Assembly: GCF_002873335.1 (NCBI RefSeq)
Contig: NZ_MCUW01000036.1
Coordinates: 1 to 41,145 of the forward strand
Source: Vibrio sp. 10N.286.49.B1
GTDB taxonomy: Bacteria; Pseudomonadota; Gammaproteobacteria; Enterobacterales; Vibrionaceae
DNA: 41,145 nucleotides
Direction of reading: 5' to 3'
The notes under the pieces were generated by a model that saw nothing but the letters and a program-made list of their open reading frames with translations, was not told the origin of the DNA and searched no databases. Positions 23,585 through 32,539 of the stretch are shown here, one piece after another. Made by a program: the position numbers and the translations under genes. Position 1 is the first letter of the stretch. Each line of letters opens with the position of its first letter.

Positions 23585-25444
23585 TTATTCTGCAACGATA
23601 AGGTACTCAATTTCTGTATTCTTACGAAGGATCGTTAATACAGATGCAAGGTCTTGTTGTGTTGCCGCTCGCTCCATTTGAGCACCAATTTGCTCGTTGT
23701 ACATTGGATCGGCGTTTGCTGCTACCTTACTTAGTTCGATAACAACCACATTACCTTCAGCATCTTTTGCTTGAGCAAAAGTCACTTCGCCTTCCGCTGG
23801 TTTTGCCATCGCAAATACCGTACCCGCCAAAGCAGAACTACGGTCGATAGCTTCTAGCTCACCAAAGCTCAGTGCATTTGCCGTCAATGCGTCTGTTTTG
23901 CCTTCTTTCAGCTCGTTAACCAATTGAACACCGAGCGCCATCGCAGCTTGCTCACCTTTAACATTTGCTAACTGGGATTTAACTTGCTCACTGACTTCTT
24001 CCAGTGGAAGAACCGTTTCGTTGCGTACTTCTTCAACTCGAACCACGACAATGTGCTCCGGTTCAACTTCCATTGCTTCTGAGTTCAGGCCGTCTTCTTT
24101 TACTTCAGGAGACTGAAGCGCTTGCATTACGGCTTGATTTTGAAGAATAGCAGGCACGTCAGCAAGAGAAACGAAATCTGTTGTCACGACTTTTTGGTTA
24201 ATTGCTGATGCAGCGTCATCTAATGAATCTGGGTATTCAAAGGCAATTTTTTCCAGTTCATTTTGCAGATTATAAAAATCATCAACCGCGAGCTGATCCG
24301 CTAGCTCAGAAACAATTTCATCTTTCACGTCTGCAAGTGGTTTGGACTCTGATGCCTTGATTTCATCAAGTTGAATAATGTGGTAACCAAAGTCTGATTT
24401 GACTAATTGCGTTCTATCACCAACATTTTGAAGGGCAAATGCCGCCTCTTCGAAAGCAGGATCCATCACATCACGTTCAATCCAACCCAGAGAGCCACCT
24501 TCTTCAGCGCTGCCGAAATCGTCTGACTTTTCTTGAGCCAAAGTCGCAAAGTCAGCGCCTGCGTTTAGTTCGTCTAGAATCGATTGTGCTTTCGCTTCGT
24601 CATCGCCTTGGATAAGGATGTGACTCACTTTACGTTGCTCAGCCGTCGAGTATTTATCTAGATGCTCATTATAATACTGAGTCACTTGCTCATCTGAAAT
24701 ATCAACGTTACCTTTCAATGCTTGAGCAGACAGCTCAACATAAGAGATTTTCAACTGCTCAGGGCGAGTAAACTGCGCTGGATTAGCATCGTAATATTGT
24801 TGAATTTCTTCTTCAGTCAATGATGCTTTTTTAGAGAAATCGGCAAGAGACAGTGTCAGTGTTTTGATATCTCGTGTTTGAGTCAGAAGCTGGCTTTGCA
24901 GCTCAATCTCACTTGGAAGGGTAAACTCACTGCCTTGCAATGCAGAAAGCAGCTGATTACGTACGATGTCTGTGCGCAGATACTCAGCAAAGCTGTCAGC
25001 ACTGAATCCAGCGCGTCTCAGGGTTGCTTGGTAGATATCTTGGTCAAACTTACCATCGCTTTGAAATTGTGGCATTTCAAGAATCATCTGGCGAATTTGA
25101 GCATCACCAATACGAAGTCCTAGTGACTCTGCATGTTGCTCAAGTAACACGTCGTTAATCATGCGATCAAGCACAGACTTACGGAACGATTCCACATAAT
25201 TCGGATCAGCCAGTAACGTCGAAAAATAATCCCCCATTTGTGATTGCATTCGATTCCGCTCATTTTGATAAGCTTGCTCAAATTCACCACGACTGATCTC
25301 AACATTTCCAACTTTTGCTGCCGTGTTACCACTGCCACCTGTGATGTAGCTGCCTACGCCCGCAAACACAAAAGATAGGATAATGAGTCCAAGGATAATC
25401 TTAACTGCGATACTATTCACGCCTTCGCGCATTCGCTCCATCAT
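23585..25444 (-). CDS. ppiD: Periplasmic chaperone and peptidyl-prolyl isomerase-like PpiD
   Basis: A 619-residue SurA/PpiD-type protein anchored in the inner membrane by one N-terminal helix (about residues 13-36) with the rest in the periplasm. The first periplasmic part is the SurA_N-like chaperone region, the parvulin domain spans about residues 265-355 (QRKVSHILIQ, FATLAQEKSDDFGSAEEGGSLGWIERD, FGYHIIQLDEI), and a long helical tail follows. PpiD works at the Sec translocon exit. The MMERMREGVNSIAVKI start resembles E. coli. It follows hupB, as in E. coli, with a terminator between. Confidence 0.95.
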   Translation of the reverse strand: MMERMREGVNSIAVKIILGLIILSFVFAGVGSYITGGSGNTAAKVGNVEISRGEFEQAYQNERNRMQSQMGDYFSTLLADPNYVESFRKSVLDRMINDVLLEQHAESLGLRIGDAQIRQMILEMPQFQSDGKFDQDIYQATLRRAGFSADSFAEYLRTDIVRNQLLSALQGSEFTLPSEIELQSQLLTQTRDIKTLTLSLADFSKKASLTEEEIQQYYDANPAQFTRPEQLKISYVELSAQALKGNVDISDEQVTQYYNEHLDKYSTAEQRKVSHILIQGDDEAKAQSILDELNAGADFATLAQEKSDDFGSAEEGGSLGWIERDVMDPAFEEAAFALQNVGDRTQLVKSDFGYHIIQLDEIKASESKPLADVKDEIVSELADQLAVDDFYNLQNELEKIAFEYPDSLDDAASAINQKVVTTDFVSLADVPAILQNQAVMQALQSPEVKEDGLNSEAMEVEPEHIVVVRVEEVRNETVLPLEEVSEQVKSQLANVKGEQAAMALGVQLVNELKEGKTDALTANALSFGELEAIDRSSALAGTVFAMAKPAEGEVTFAQAKDAEGNVVVIELSKVAANADPMYNEQIGAQMERAATQQDLASVLTILRKNTEIEYLIVAE

Positions 25445-25500
25445 AATTTTATTACTCTCCAGATAGGAAGGTTTATCTTCTACTGAATAGGATAATATCA

Positions 25501-25532
25501 GAAAAAGAAATGCGCATCAGTAAGATGCGCAT
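25501..25532 (-). terminator. Terminator of hupB
   Basis: A perfect 9-bp stem (atgcgcatc at 25510-25518, gatgcgcat at 25524-25532) with a 5-nt loop. Read on the minus strand it is followed by a T-rich tract (tttctttttc). Confidence 0.8.
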
Positions 25533-25629
25533 ATTTAAAAAAGGGTGGCTTTTCGAGCCGCTCAAACCCTATTTAAGGTCTGATTTTTGTTCAGTTAATA
25601 AGCAATTTGCTTCCAACTGTAACAATTGA

Positions 25630-25902
25630 TTAGTTACAAGCGTCTTTCAGCGCTTTACCTGCTTTAAATGCGGGTACTTTTGCTTCTGCGATTTGGATTT
25701 CATCACCCGTTTTTGGGTTACGACCGGTGCGAGCTGCACGAGTACGTACGCTGAATGTACCAAAGCCAACTAGTGCAACTTGATCGCCATCTTCTAGAGT
25801 AGTACTGACTGCTTCAATGAATGCGTCTAATGCACGTCCAGCTGAAGCTTTAGATAGGTCTGCGTTTTCTGCAATTTTTTCTACTAATTGAGTTTTGTTC
25901 AC
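25630..25902 (-). CDS. hupB: DNA-binding protein HU-beta
   Basis: A 90-residue histone-like protein, the standard length for HU. It has the N-terminal dimerisation helices ([32 protein letters not shown]), the [24 protein letters not shown] beta-arm region with the RNP tip that intercalates into DNA, and the conserved [10 protein letters not shown] end. The start codon is GTG, as in E. coli hupB, with an AAGGGG site upstream. Position between lon and ppiD identifies it as the beta subunit gene. It has its own promoter. Confidence 0.97.
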   Translation of the reverse strand: MNKTQLVEKIAENADLSKASAGRALDAFIEAVSTTLEDGDQVALVGFGTFSVRTRAARTGRNPKTGDEIQIAEAKVPAFKAGKALKDACN

Positions 25903-25967
25903 TGTGTTTCCCCTTAAGTGTTACCGAGTTATTATTTTGGAAAAGGTAACGTTAGTTCCGTTCTAGT

Positions 25968-25996
25968 AATAAAAGACTCTAAGCCTTGTCTATCAA
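25968..25996 (-). promoter_or_regulatory. Candidate sigma-70 promoter of hupB
   Basis: On the minus strand TTGATA (25991-25996), a 17-bp spacer and TTTATT (25968-25973). The start would be about 60 bases upstream of the GTG. Confidence 0.55.
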
Positions 25997-26029
25997 GGGT
26001 TCAGAGTTACATAGCTAAAGTTAGTGCTA

Positions 26030-26067
26030 CAAAAAAACGCTGACAAGCTTTTTTTACTTATCAGCGT
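26030..26067 (-). terminator. Terminator of lon
   Basis: An 11-bp stem with one G-U or C-A imperfect position (26037-26047 with 26057-26067); on the minus strand it is followed by a run of seven T residues. It lies 30 bases after the lon stop codon. Confidence 0.85.
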
Positions 26068-26097
26068 ATTTCTTTTATCTAAATTTGGAGCGCATCA

Positions 26098-28449
26098 CTA
26101 TTTTACAGGCTCAAACGCAGCCCCGAGGGGTGCTCGCTCTAGTGCAATTTCTAGAACATCATCAATCCATTGCACTGGGATCACTTTCAAATCAGCAATA
26201 ACGTTGTCTGGAATCTCTTCCAAATCACGTTCATTGTCCTTAGGAATTAGCACGGTTTTGATTCCGCCACGGTGTGCTGCTAGGAGTTTTTCCTTTAGGC
26301 CACCGATAGGAAGCACTTCACCACGAAGCGTGATCTCACCGGTCATTGCTACCTCAGCTTTGACTGGATTCCCCGTTAAGCTAGACACCAATGCTGTACA
26401 CATAGCAATACCTGCACTCGGTCCATCTTTTGGTGTTGCCCCTTCTGGAACATGGACGTGAATATCACGTTTTTCATAAAAATCGGTGTTGATACCCAAT
26501 TTGTCGGCTCGCGATCGCACAACGGTCATGGCGGCTTGAATAGACTCTTGCATCACATCACCAAGCGAACCTGTTTGCGTCAGCTTACCTTTGCCAACCA
26601 TTGATTCAGTTTCAATAGTGAGCAGATCACCACCAACTTCGGTCCACGCTAACCCCGTGACTTGACCTACTCGGTTACTGTCATCGGCTTTACCAAAGTC
26701 GCAACGCTGCACACCAAGGAACTCTTTCAAGTTTTCTTGGTTAACAATCACTTGCTTCAGTTCAGGCTTAAGAAGAATGTTCTTTACCGCTTTACGACAA
26801 ATCTTAGAGATCTCGCGCTCAAGGCTACGCACACCCGCTTCACGCGTGTAATAACGAATAATGCCAAGGATTGCTGAATCTTCAATCTCAATTTCATGGG
26901 GTTTCAAGCCATTACGTTGCACCTGCTTGTCCACTAGGTGACGTCGCGCAATGTTTAGCTTTTCATCTTCCGTGTAACCAGATAAACGAATCACTTCCAT
27001 ACGATCAAGCAAAGGACCTGGAATATTCATCGAGTTCGACGTCGCCACAAACATCACGTCAGAGAGATCGTAATCAACTTCGAGGTAATGGTCGTTGAAT
27101 GCCACATTCTGTTCAGGGTCAAGTACTTCTAACAATGCTGATGATGGATCACCTCGCATGTCTGAGGCCATCTTGTCGATTTCATCCAGCAAGAACAATG
27201 GGTTTTTCACGCCCACTTTCGACATTTTTTGGATCAGCTTACCCGGCATAGAGCCGATGTAGGTACGTCTATGGCCGCGAATCTCAGCTTCATCTCGAAC
27301 GCCACCCAATGCCATACGAGTATACTTACGCCCCGTAGCGGCCGCGATAGAGCGTCCTAATGAGGTTTTACCGACACCCGGAGGACCGACTAAACACAGA
27401 ATAGGACCCTTGAGTTTATTAATACGGTTTTGAACCGCCAAATACTCAAGAATGCGTTCTTTCACTCGCTCAAGGCCGTAATGGTCTTCATTCAGCACTT
27501 CTTCGGCTTTTGCTAGGTTCTTTTTCACTTTAGAACGCTTTGCCCAAGGTACACCAACCATCCAGTCAATATAGCTGCGAACCACGGTCGCTTCCGCCGA
27601 CATTGGTGACATCATTTTGAGCTTTTGAAGCTCTTGCTCTGTCTTTTCCTTTGCTTCTTGAGGCATTTTCGACTCTTCAATCTTTGCCTTAAGAGTTTCA
27701 AATTCGTCAGGTGCGTCGTCTAAGTCGCCCAGTTCTTTCTGAATCGCTTTCATTTGCTCATTCAGATAGTACTCGCGCTGAGATTTTTCCATCTGCTTTT
27801 TAACGCGACCACGAATGCGCTTCTCAACTTGCAGTAAGTCTATCTCAGACTCCATCTGTCCCATCAAGAACTCTAAGCGCTCAGACACATCAAGTAACTC
27901 AAGCACTTGTTGTTTATCAACAAGTTTCAATGGCATATGCGCAGCGATGGTATCCGCTAAGCGTGCTGCTTCATCAATGCCGCTCAGTGACGTCAACACT
28001 TCTGGTGGGATTTTTTTGTTGAGCTTAATAAACCCTTCGAACTGATCAATAGCACTGCGAACAATCACTTCTTCTTCGCGTTCTTCAAGTTCTGGGGTAA
28101 TAAGGAACTCAGCGTCCGCCATGAAGAACTCTTCATCACGGTAAGAATTTATTTTTGCTCTCTGCTGCCCTTCAACAAGAACTTTTACCGTTCCATCAGG
28201 GAGTTTTAGCAATTGAAGAATTGTGGCAACGGTGCCAGTCGTGAAAAGGTCTTCAATCGTTGGTTCTTCAGTATCTGCTTCTTTTTGAGCGACGAGTAGT
28301 ATCTGCTTGTCATTGTCCATTGCCGCTTCTAAGCAACTAATTGACTTTTCGCGACCAACAAACAAAGGGATTACCATATGTGGGTAGACCACAACATCGC
28401 GCAGAGGCAATACCGGGATTTCAATACGCTCGGAACGTTCCAAGTTCAT
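26098..28449 (-). CDS. lon: ATP-dependent protease Lon
   Basis: A 783-residue cytoplasmic AAA+ protease, one residue shorter than E. coli Lon and colinear with it. It has the N-terminal substrate-binding domain, a coiled coil (about 200-270), the Walker A loop GPPGVGKT at 355-362, Walker B FLLDEID, and the protease domain with catalytic Ser678 in KDGPSAGIAM and the Lys in GGLKEKLLAAHRGG. It degrades misfolded and regulatory proteins. A sigma-32-type promoter upstream predicts heat-shock induction. It sits between clpX and hupB in the usual gammaproteobacterial order. Confidence 0.98.
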   Translation of the reverse strand: MNLERSERIEIPVLPLRDVVVYPHMVIPLFVGREKSISCLEAAMDNDKQILLVAQKEADTEEPTIEDLFTTGTVATILQLLKLPDGTVKVLVEGQQRAKINSYRDEEFFMADAEFLITPELEEREEEVIVRSAIDQFEGFIKLNKKIPPEVLTSLSGIDEAARLADTIAAHMPLKLVDKQQVLELLDVSERLEFLMGQMESEIDLLQVEKRIRGRVKKQMEKSQREYYLNEQMKAIQKELGDLDDAPDEFETLKAKIEESKMPQEAKEKTEQELQKLKMMSPMSAEATVVRSYIDWMVGVPWAKRSKVKKNLAKAEEVLNEDHYGLERVKERILEYLAVQNRINKLKGPILCLVGPPGVGKTSLGRSIAAATGRKYTRMALGGVRDEAEIRGHRRTYIGSMPGKLIQKMSKVGVKNPLFLLDEIDKMASDMRGDPSSALLEVLDPEQNVAFNDHYLEVDYDLSDVMFVATSNSMNIPGPLLDRMEVIRLSGYTEDEKLNIARRHLVDKQVQRNGLKPHEIEIEDSAILGIIRYYTREAGVRSLEREISKICRKAVKNILLKPELKQVIVNQENLKEFLGVQRCDFGKADDSNRVGQVTGLAWTEVGGDLLTIETESMVGKGKLTQTGSLGDVMQESIQAAMTVVRSRADKLGINTDFYEKRDIHVHVPEGATPKDGPSAGIAMCTALVSSLTGNPVKAEVAMTGEITLRGEVLPIGGLKEKLLAAHRGGIKTVLIPKDNERDLEEIPDNVIADLKVIPVQWIDDVLEIALERAPLGAAFEPVK

Positions 28450-28482
28450 ATTATTCTCTCTTCCGCTTAGTATTATTTTCTG

Positions 28483-28510
28483 TATATGGGGGCGTATTCG
28501 TTGGATTCAA
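28483..28510 (-). promoter_or_regulatory. Sigma-32 (heat-shock) promoter of lon
   Basis: On the minus strand TTGAAT (28505-28510), a 13-bp spacer and CCCCATATA (28483-28491). This matches the RpoH consensus (CTTGAAA, CCCCATNTA) and closely resembles the E. coli lon promoter as I remember it. The start site would lie roughly 30 bases before the ATG. Confidence 0.8.
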
Positions 28511-28520
28511 TAAAAGAATA

Positions 28521-28550
28521 AAAAAAAGGAGGTATCCAATACCTCCTTTT
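28521..28550 (-). terminator. Terminator of clpX
   Basis: A perfect 12-bp stem (28524-28535 with 28539-28550) with a 3-nt loop and, on the minus strand, a T tract. It closes the clp transcript immediately upstream of the lon promoter. Confidence 0.9.
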
Positions 28551-28566
28551 CTATTACTATCGCAAT

Positions 28567-29847
28567 TTAGTCTGCACTTGCAACCTGATTATCATTGCTG
28601 CTGTAGATAAGTAGCGGTTCTGACTCACCATTTATCACACTTTCATCAATAACAACCTTGCTCACGTCTGTGGCAGATGGCAGTTCATACATTGTTTCTA
28701 GAAGGACACCTTCTAGAATCGAACGTAGACCACGAGCACCCGTTTTACGATCCATAGCTTTTTTAGCAATCGCTCGAAGTGCATCTTCACGGAACTCAAG
28801 TTCAGCACCTTCAAGGTCAAATAACGCACCGTACTGTTTAGTCAGGGCGTTCTTTGGCTCATTCAGAATTTGAATCAGCGCTTGTTCATCAAGCTCAGTC
28901 AAGGTCGCTGTAACCGGTAGACGACCGATGAATTCTGGAATCAGACCATATTTCACCAAATCTTCAGGTTCGACCTGCTTAAACAGCTCACCAGCCGTCT
29001 TGGTTTCATCTATAGAGCGAACTTCAGCTCCAAAACCAATACCTGCACCCGTTGCTACGCGTTGGTCGATGACCTTATCTAGGCCTGAAAACGCACCGCC
29101 ACAAATAAACAGGATCTTCGATGTATCTACCTGTAAAAACTCTTGTTGAGGATGTTTGCGTCCGCCCTGAGGAGGAACAGAAGCAACGGTACCTTCAACA
29201 AGTTTCAATAGTGCTTGTTGAACGCCCTCACCAGACACGTCACGTGTAATTGATGGGTTTTCTGCCTTACGAGAGATCTTGTCAATCTCATCGATATACA
29301 CAATACCACGCTCAGCTTTCGCAACGTCGTAATCACATTTTTGAAGAAGTTTTTGAATGATATTCTCAACATCTTCACCCACATAACCGGCTTCGGTTAG
29401 TGTGGTGGCATCAGCCATTGTAAATGGAACATCTAGGAAACGAGCAAGCGTCTCTGCAAGCAATGTTTTACCACTACCTGTAGGACCGATAAGAAGAATA
29501 TTACTCTTACCAAGTTCTACTCCTTCCGCCGTAGTATCACCATTGCGCAAGCGCTTGTAATGGTTATAAACGGCAACGGAGAGGACTTTCTTCGCATGGT
29601 CTTGTCCGATTACATAGTCATCAAGATGAGACCGAATATCTTTTGGCGTGGGTAACGCTTCAGATTCTTTTTTCGGTAACACATCTTTGATTTCTTCACG
29701 AATAATATCGTTACACAAATCAACGCATTCATCGCAGACGTAAACAGAAGGACCCGCGATTAGCTTGCGAACTTCGTGCTGACTTTTGCCACAGAAAGAG
29801 CAATACAGCAGTTTACCACTACCACTCTCTTTGCTTTTATCTGTCAT
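28567..29847 (-). CDS. clpX: ClpXP protease ATPase subunit ClpX
   Basis: A 426-residue AAA+ unfoldase that feeds substrates into ClpP. It has the N-terminal zinc-binding domain with two CxxC pairs (YCSFCGKSQ and VCDECVDLC), Walker [19 protein letters not shown], Walker [11 protein letters not shown], the pore-loop and sensor regions, and [12 protein letters not shown] near the ClpP contact. Length matches E. coli ClpX (424). It lies 123 bp after clpP; a nested hairpin fills that gap. Probably co-transcribed with clpP. Confidence 0.98.
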   Translation of the reverse strand: MTDKSKESGSGKLLYCSFCGKSQHEVRKLIAGPSVYVCDECVDLCNDIIREEIKDVLPKKESEALPTPKDIRSHLDDYVIGQDHAKKVLSVAVYNHYKRLRNGDTTAEGVELGKSNILLIGPTGSGKTLLAETLARFLDVPFTMADATTLTEAGYVGEDVENIIQKLLQKCDYDVAKAERGIVYIDEIDKISRKAENPSITRDVSGEGVQQALLKLVEGTVASVPPQGGRKHPQQEFLQVDTSKILFICGGAFSGLDKVIDQRVATGAGIGFGAEVRSIDETKTAGELFKQVEPEDLVKYGLIPEFIGRLPVTATLTELDEQALIQILNEPKNALTKQYGALFDLEGAELEFREDALRAIAKKAMDRKTGARGLRSILEGVLLETMYELPSATDVSKVVIDESVINGESEPLLIYSSNDNQVASAD

Positions 29848-29896
29848 TCGCTAACCTCTTAGCCTGTACTTTCTATGGTTTGAGTGTATATCAATT

Positions 29897-29948
29897 TAGA
29901 CCAAAATGCGTCCGAGAATTAATTATTCTCGCTGAACAAATTGGTCTA
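29897..29948 (-). promoter_or_regulatory. Nested hairpin between clpP and clpX
   Basis: An outer 8-bp inverted repeat (tagaccaa at 29897-29904, ttggtcta at 29941-29948) encloses a second perfect 7-bp hairpin (cgagaat at 29913-29919, attctcg at 29925-29931). There is no T tract, so it may tune the clpP:clpX ratio by processing or mRNA stability rather than by termination. Confidence 0.6.
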
Positions 29949-29970
29949 TCTACAATCAAACAGTTATGGA

Positions 29971-30594
29971 TTAACCTCGCTGGGTCAATACCTCATCAAT
30001 AATGCCATATTCTGCTGCTTGAGCTGCCGACATGAAATTATCGCGGTCCGTATCTTTTTCAAGTACTTCCAACGGCTGACCAGTGTGTTCTGCAAGTAAC
30101 TTGTTCAGTTTATCTTTAATGGTCAGAATTTCTTGAGCATGAATTTGAATATCCGACGCTTGCCCTTGGAATCCTCCAAGCGGCTGATGAATCATAACGC
30201 GAGAATTTGGCAAAGCAAAACGCTTGCCAGGTGCACCACCTGCCAATAGGAACGCACCCATTGAACAAGCTTGACCTGTACATAACGTACTGACATTTGG
30301 TTTGATGAACTGCATGGTGTCATAAATAGACATACCCGCAGTCACACTGCCACCAGGTGAGTTAATGTATAGGAAGATGTCTTTGTCAGGATTTTCTGAT
30401 TCTAAGAAAAGCAGTTGGGCAACCACAAGGTTCGCCATGTTGTCTTCCACTTGACCCGTCAAGAAAATGATTCGTTCTTTTAGTAGTCGAGAAAAAATAT
30501 CATAAGAGCGTTCACCACGGGAAGTTTGTTCAACCACCATTGGTACTAGCGCGTTCATAATTGGCGACATTGCATTTTTTTCTTGGTAGCTCAT
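29971..30594 (-). CDS. clpP: ClpP protease catalytic subunit
   Basis: A 207-residue serine protease that forms the tetradecameric chamber of ClpXP and ClpAP. The catalytic Ser111 is in [15 protein letters not shown] and His136 in [16 protein letters not shown], with the Asp further on in the KDTDRDNFM segment. A short N-terminal propeptide (about 14 residues) is expected to be removed, as in E. coli. It follows tig by 102 bp, which contains a hairpin, and precedes clpX. Confidence 0.98.
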   Translation of the reverse strand: MSYQEKNAMSPIMNALVPMVVEQTSRGERSYDIFSRLLKERIIFLTGQVEDNMANLVVAQLLFLESENPDKDIFLYINSPGGSVTAGMSIYDTMQFIKPNVSTLCTGQACSMGAFLLAGGAPGKRFALPNSRVMIHQPLGGFQGQASDIQIHAQEILTIKDKLNKLLAEHTGQPLEVLEKDTDRDNFMSAAQAAEYGIIDEVLTQRG

Positions 30595-30614
30595 ATTCTT
30601 ATGTCCCTAAAATA

Positions 30615-30648
30615 AATGGCCCGGATGATAAACATCATACGGACCATT
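30615..30648 (-). other. Hairpin between tig and clpP
   Basis: Arms 30615-30623 (aatggcccg) and 30640-30648 (cggaccatt) pair except for one position, and an inner gatg/catc pair extends the fold. No T tract follows. A TTGACT-like -35 for a separate clpP promoter lies near 30680 on the minus strand but its -10 is poor. Confidence 0.4.
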
Positions 30649-30696
30649 GTTAACAGAGAAGTCGACTCTAAGTCAACCTTCTATACAAGATATTGC

Positions 30697-32001
30697 TTAT
30701 TGAGCTGGTTGCTGATTCATTAGCTCGTTAAAGCTAACTTCTTTATCAGAAACCTGTGCTTTAGCAAGAATTGCATCGATAGCTTGCTCTTCTAGTGCAA
30801 CGTTGCGCATGTTGTTCATCATTTGCTCGTTTTGCGCGTAGTATTCCATAACTTCTGTTGGGTCTTCGTACGCTGTCGCCATTTCAGAGATAAGTGCTTG
30901 CACTTTCTCTTCGCTAGCTTCTAGTTTCTCAGCTTTAATCACTTCACCTAGAAGAAGGCCAACAACAACACGACGCTTCGCTTGCTCTTCGAACAATTCA
31001 CGTGGAAGTTGCTCTGCAGCTTCAGGGTTACCACCGAAACGTTGTGCAGCTTGTTGGCGTAGGCCAACAATTTCTTGGTCGATTAGAGCTGAAGGAACGT
31101 CCATGTCGTTCTCTTTAACTAGACCGTCAAGCGCTTGCTCTTTGATGCGGTTTTTGATCGCTTGCTTAAGCTCACGTTCCATATTCTTACGAACTTCAGC
31201 TTTAAGCGCTTCAACGCCGCCTTCGTTCACACCGAACTTAGAAACGAACTCATCGCTTAGCTCAGGAAGCTCACGAGCTTCAACTTTGCTTACTTTGATC
31301 GCAAATTTCGCTGCTTTACCTTTTAGGTTCTCAGCGTGGTAATCTTCTGGGAAGTTTACGTCGATTTCAAATTCCATGCCGGCAGTTTTGCCTTTAACAC
31401 CGTCTTCAAAACCAGGAATCATGCGGCCAGCACCCATCTCTAGTGGGAAGTTCTCAGCTTTACCGCCTTCGAATTCTTCACCGTCGATAGAACCAACGAA
31501 ATCGATAGTAACACGCTTGCCATCTTCTGCTGCTTCTTCAACATCTGTCCACGTAGCTTGTTGCTTACGTAGTGTGTCGATCATTTCTTCAACGTCAGAA
31601 TCGTTAACTTCTGTTGTTGGTTTTTCAACAACGATATTTTCTAGGCCAGCAAGCTCAACTTCTGGGTAAACTTCAAACGTTGCAGCGAAAACAAGATCTT
31701 TGCCAGCTTCGTTTTCAACAGGTGTAAATGTTGGCGCACCTGCTGGGTTGATTTTTTCTTTAACGATAGCTTCGATGAAGTGACGTTGCATAACCTCACC
31801 CATCACGTCTTGACGTACTGCTTGGCCGTACATTTGCGCAACCATTTTCATTGGCACTTTGCCTTTACGGAAGCCATCAAAACGACGGTTTTTCGCGATG
31901 TTGCGTAGTTCAGCTGTCACTGCATCTTCGATGTTTGCAGCAGGAACGGTAATGTTTAGACGGCGCTCTAGGCCCTCTAGAGTTTCAACAGTAACTTGCA
32001 T
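30697..32001 (-). CDS. tig: Trigger factor
   Basis: A 434-residue ribosome-associated chaperone and peptidyl-prolyl isomerase. The N-terminal domain contains the ribosome-binding loop GFRKGKVP (about residues 43-50), the middle domain (about 150-245) is the FKBP-type isomerase ([43 protein letters not shown]), and the C-terminal helical arms form the cradle. Length is the same class as E. coli Tig (432). GAGG lies eight bases before the ATG. It opens the tig-clpP-clpX block and is divergent from dctB. Confidence 0.98.
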   Translation of the reverse strand: MQVTVETLEGLERRLNITVPAANIEDAVTAELRNIAKNRRFDGFRKGKVPMKMVAQMYGQAVRQDVMGEVMQRHFIEAIVKEKINPAGAPTFTPVENEAGKDLVFAATFEVYPEVELAGLENIVVEKPTTEVNDSDVEEMIDTLRKQQATWTDVEEAAEDGKRVTIDFVGSIDGEEFEGGKAENFPLEMGAGRMIPGFEDGVKGKTAGMEFEIDVNFPEDYHAENLKGKAAKFAIKVSKVEARELPELSDEFVSKFGVNEGGVEALKAEVRKNMERELKQAIKNRIKEQALDGLVKENDMDVPSALIDQEIVGLRQQAAQRFGGNPEAAEQLPRELFEEQAKRRVVVGLLLGEVIKAEKLEASEEKVQALISEMATAYEDPTEVMEYYAQNEQMMNNMRNVALEEQAIDAILAKAQVSDKEVSFNELMNQQPAQ

Positions 32002-32539
32002 TCTATAAACCTCAGTTTGGCTCAGTTTTAGCCGAGCGTATGAGCATCCATATCAACATAAAAAGGTATCACTACCTTCATAGGCGATATTTCTGCTTCA
32101 TCCTTGTTAGTGCAAAAATGCACCTTCTAAATAGGTATCGATAATCATCAAGATATTTCATGATTATCGGACTAATGAGTGACGTCTTCTTGTAACGAAG
32201 TAGAACTTCGAAGGCATCTCCGATTAGTCTCAGGACAAAATTTCAGACGCGACATTCTAGCGATCTCAGTCTGTGGTGTCGAGTCGAACTCCGTTCAATC
32301 GCAGGTTTTGTCACTAATTACTCAATGAAACGAACAAACCGAGGAATTTAAACTCGGTTCCAACCTGAAATGGGGACATTATTGATATTTTCAAGAAAAT
32401 AAACGGTTTTTTTTGTCAAACCTTTAAAAACGCGAACTAAGTCCTCTTTCTTACCTTGTTACATCTCACTTCATATAACTTTTTTGCCACATATTCACCA
32501 AATTCGTTAACCTATGGAGGCGAGAATTACGGAGGTCAA
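32002..32539. promoter_or_regulatory. Divergent intergenic region between tig and dctB
   Basis: A 538-bp gap with no convincing gene but several structured elements. They are a perfect 10-bp inverted repeat (cgataatcat at 32139-32148, atgattatcg at 32160-32169), a 7-bp pair (gactaat at 32170, attagtc at 32223) enclosing a small hairpin (cgaagt/acttcg, 32196-32210), and a 7-bp hairpin aaccgag/ctcggtt at 32337-32359. It must contain the promoters of tig and dctB. I could not place them confidently, nor show that the structures belong to a small RNA. Confidence 0.5.

Noticed and set aside
26024..26461. A 145-codon open frame on the plus strand at the end of lon
   Set aside because: It is antisense to the conserved Lon protease domain and is explained by codon bias of the real gene.
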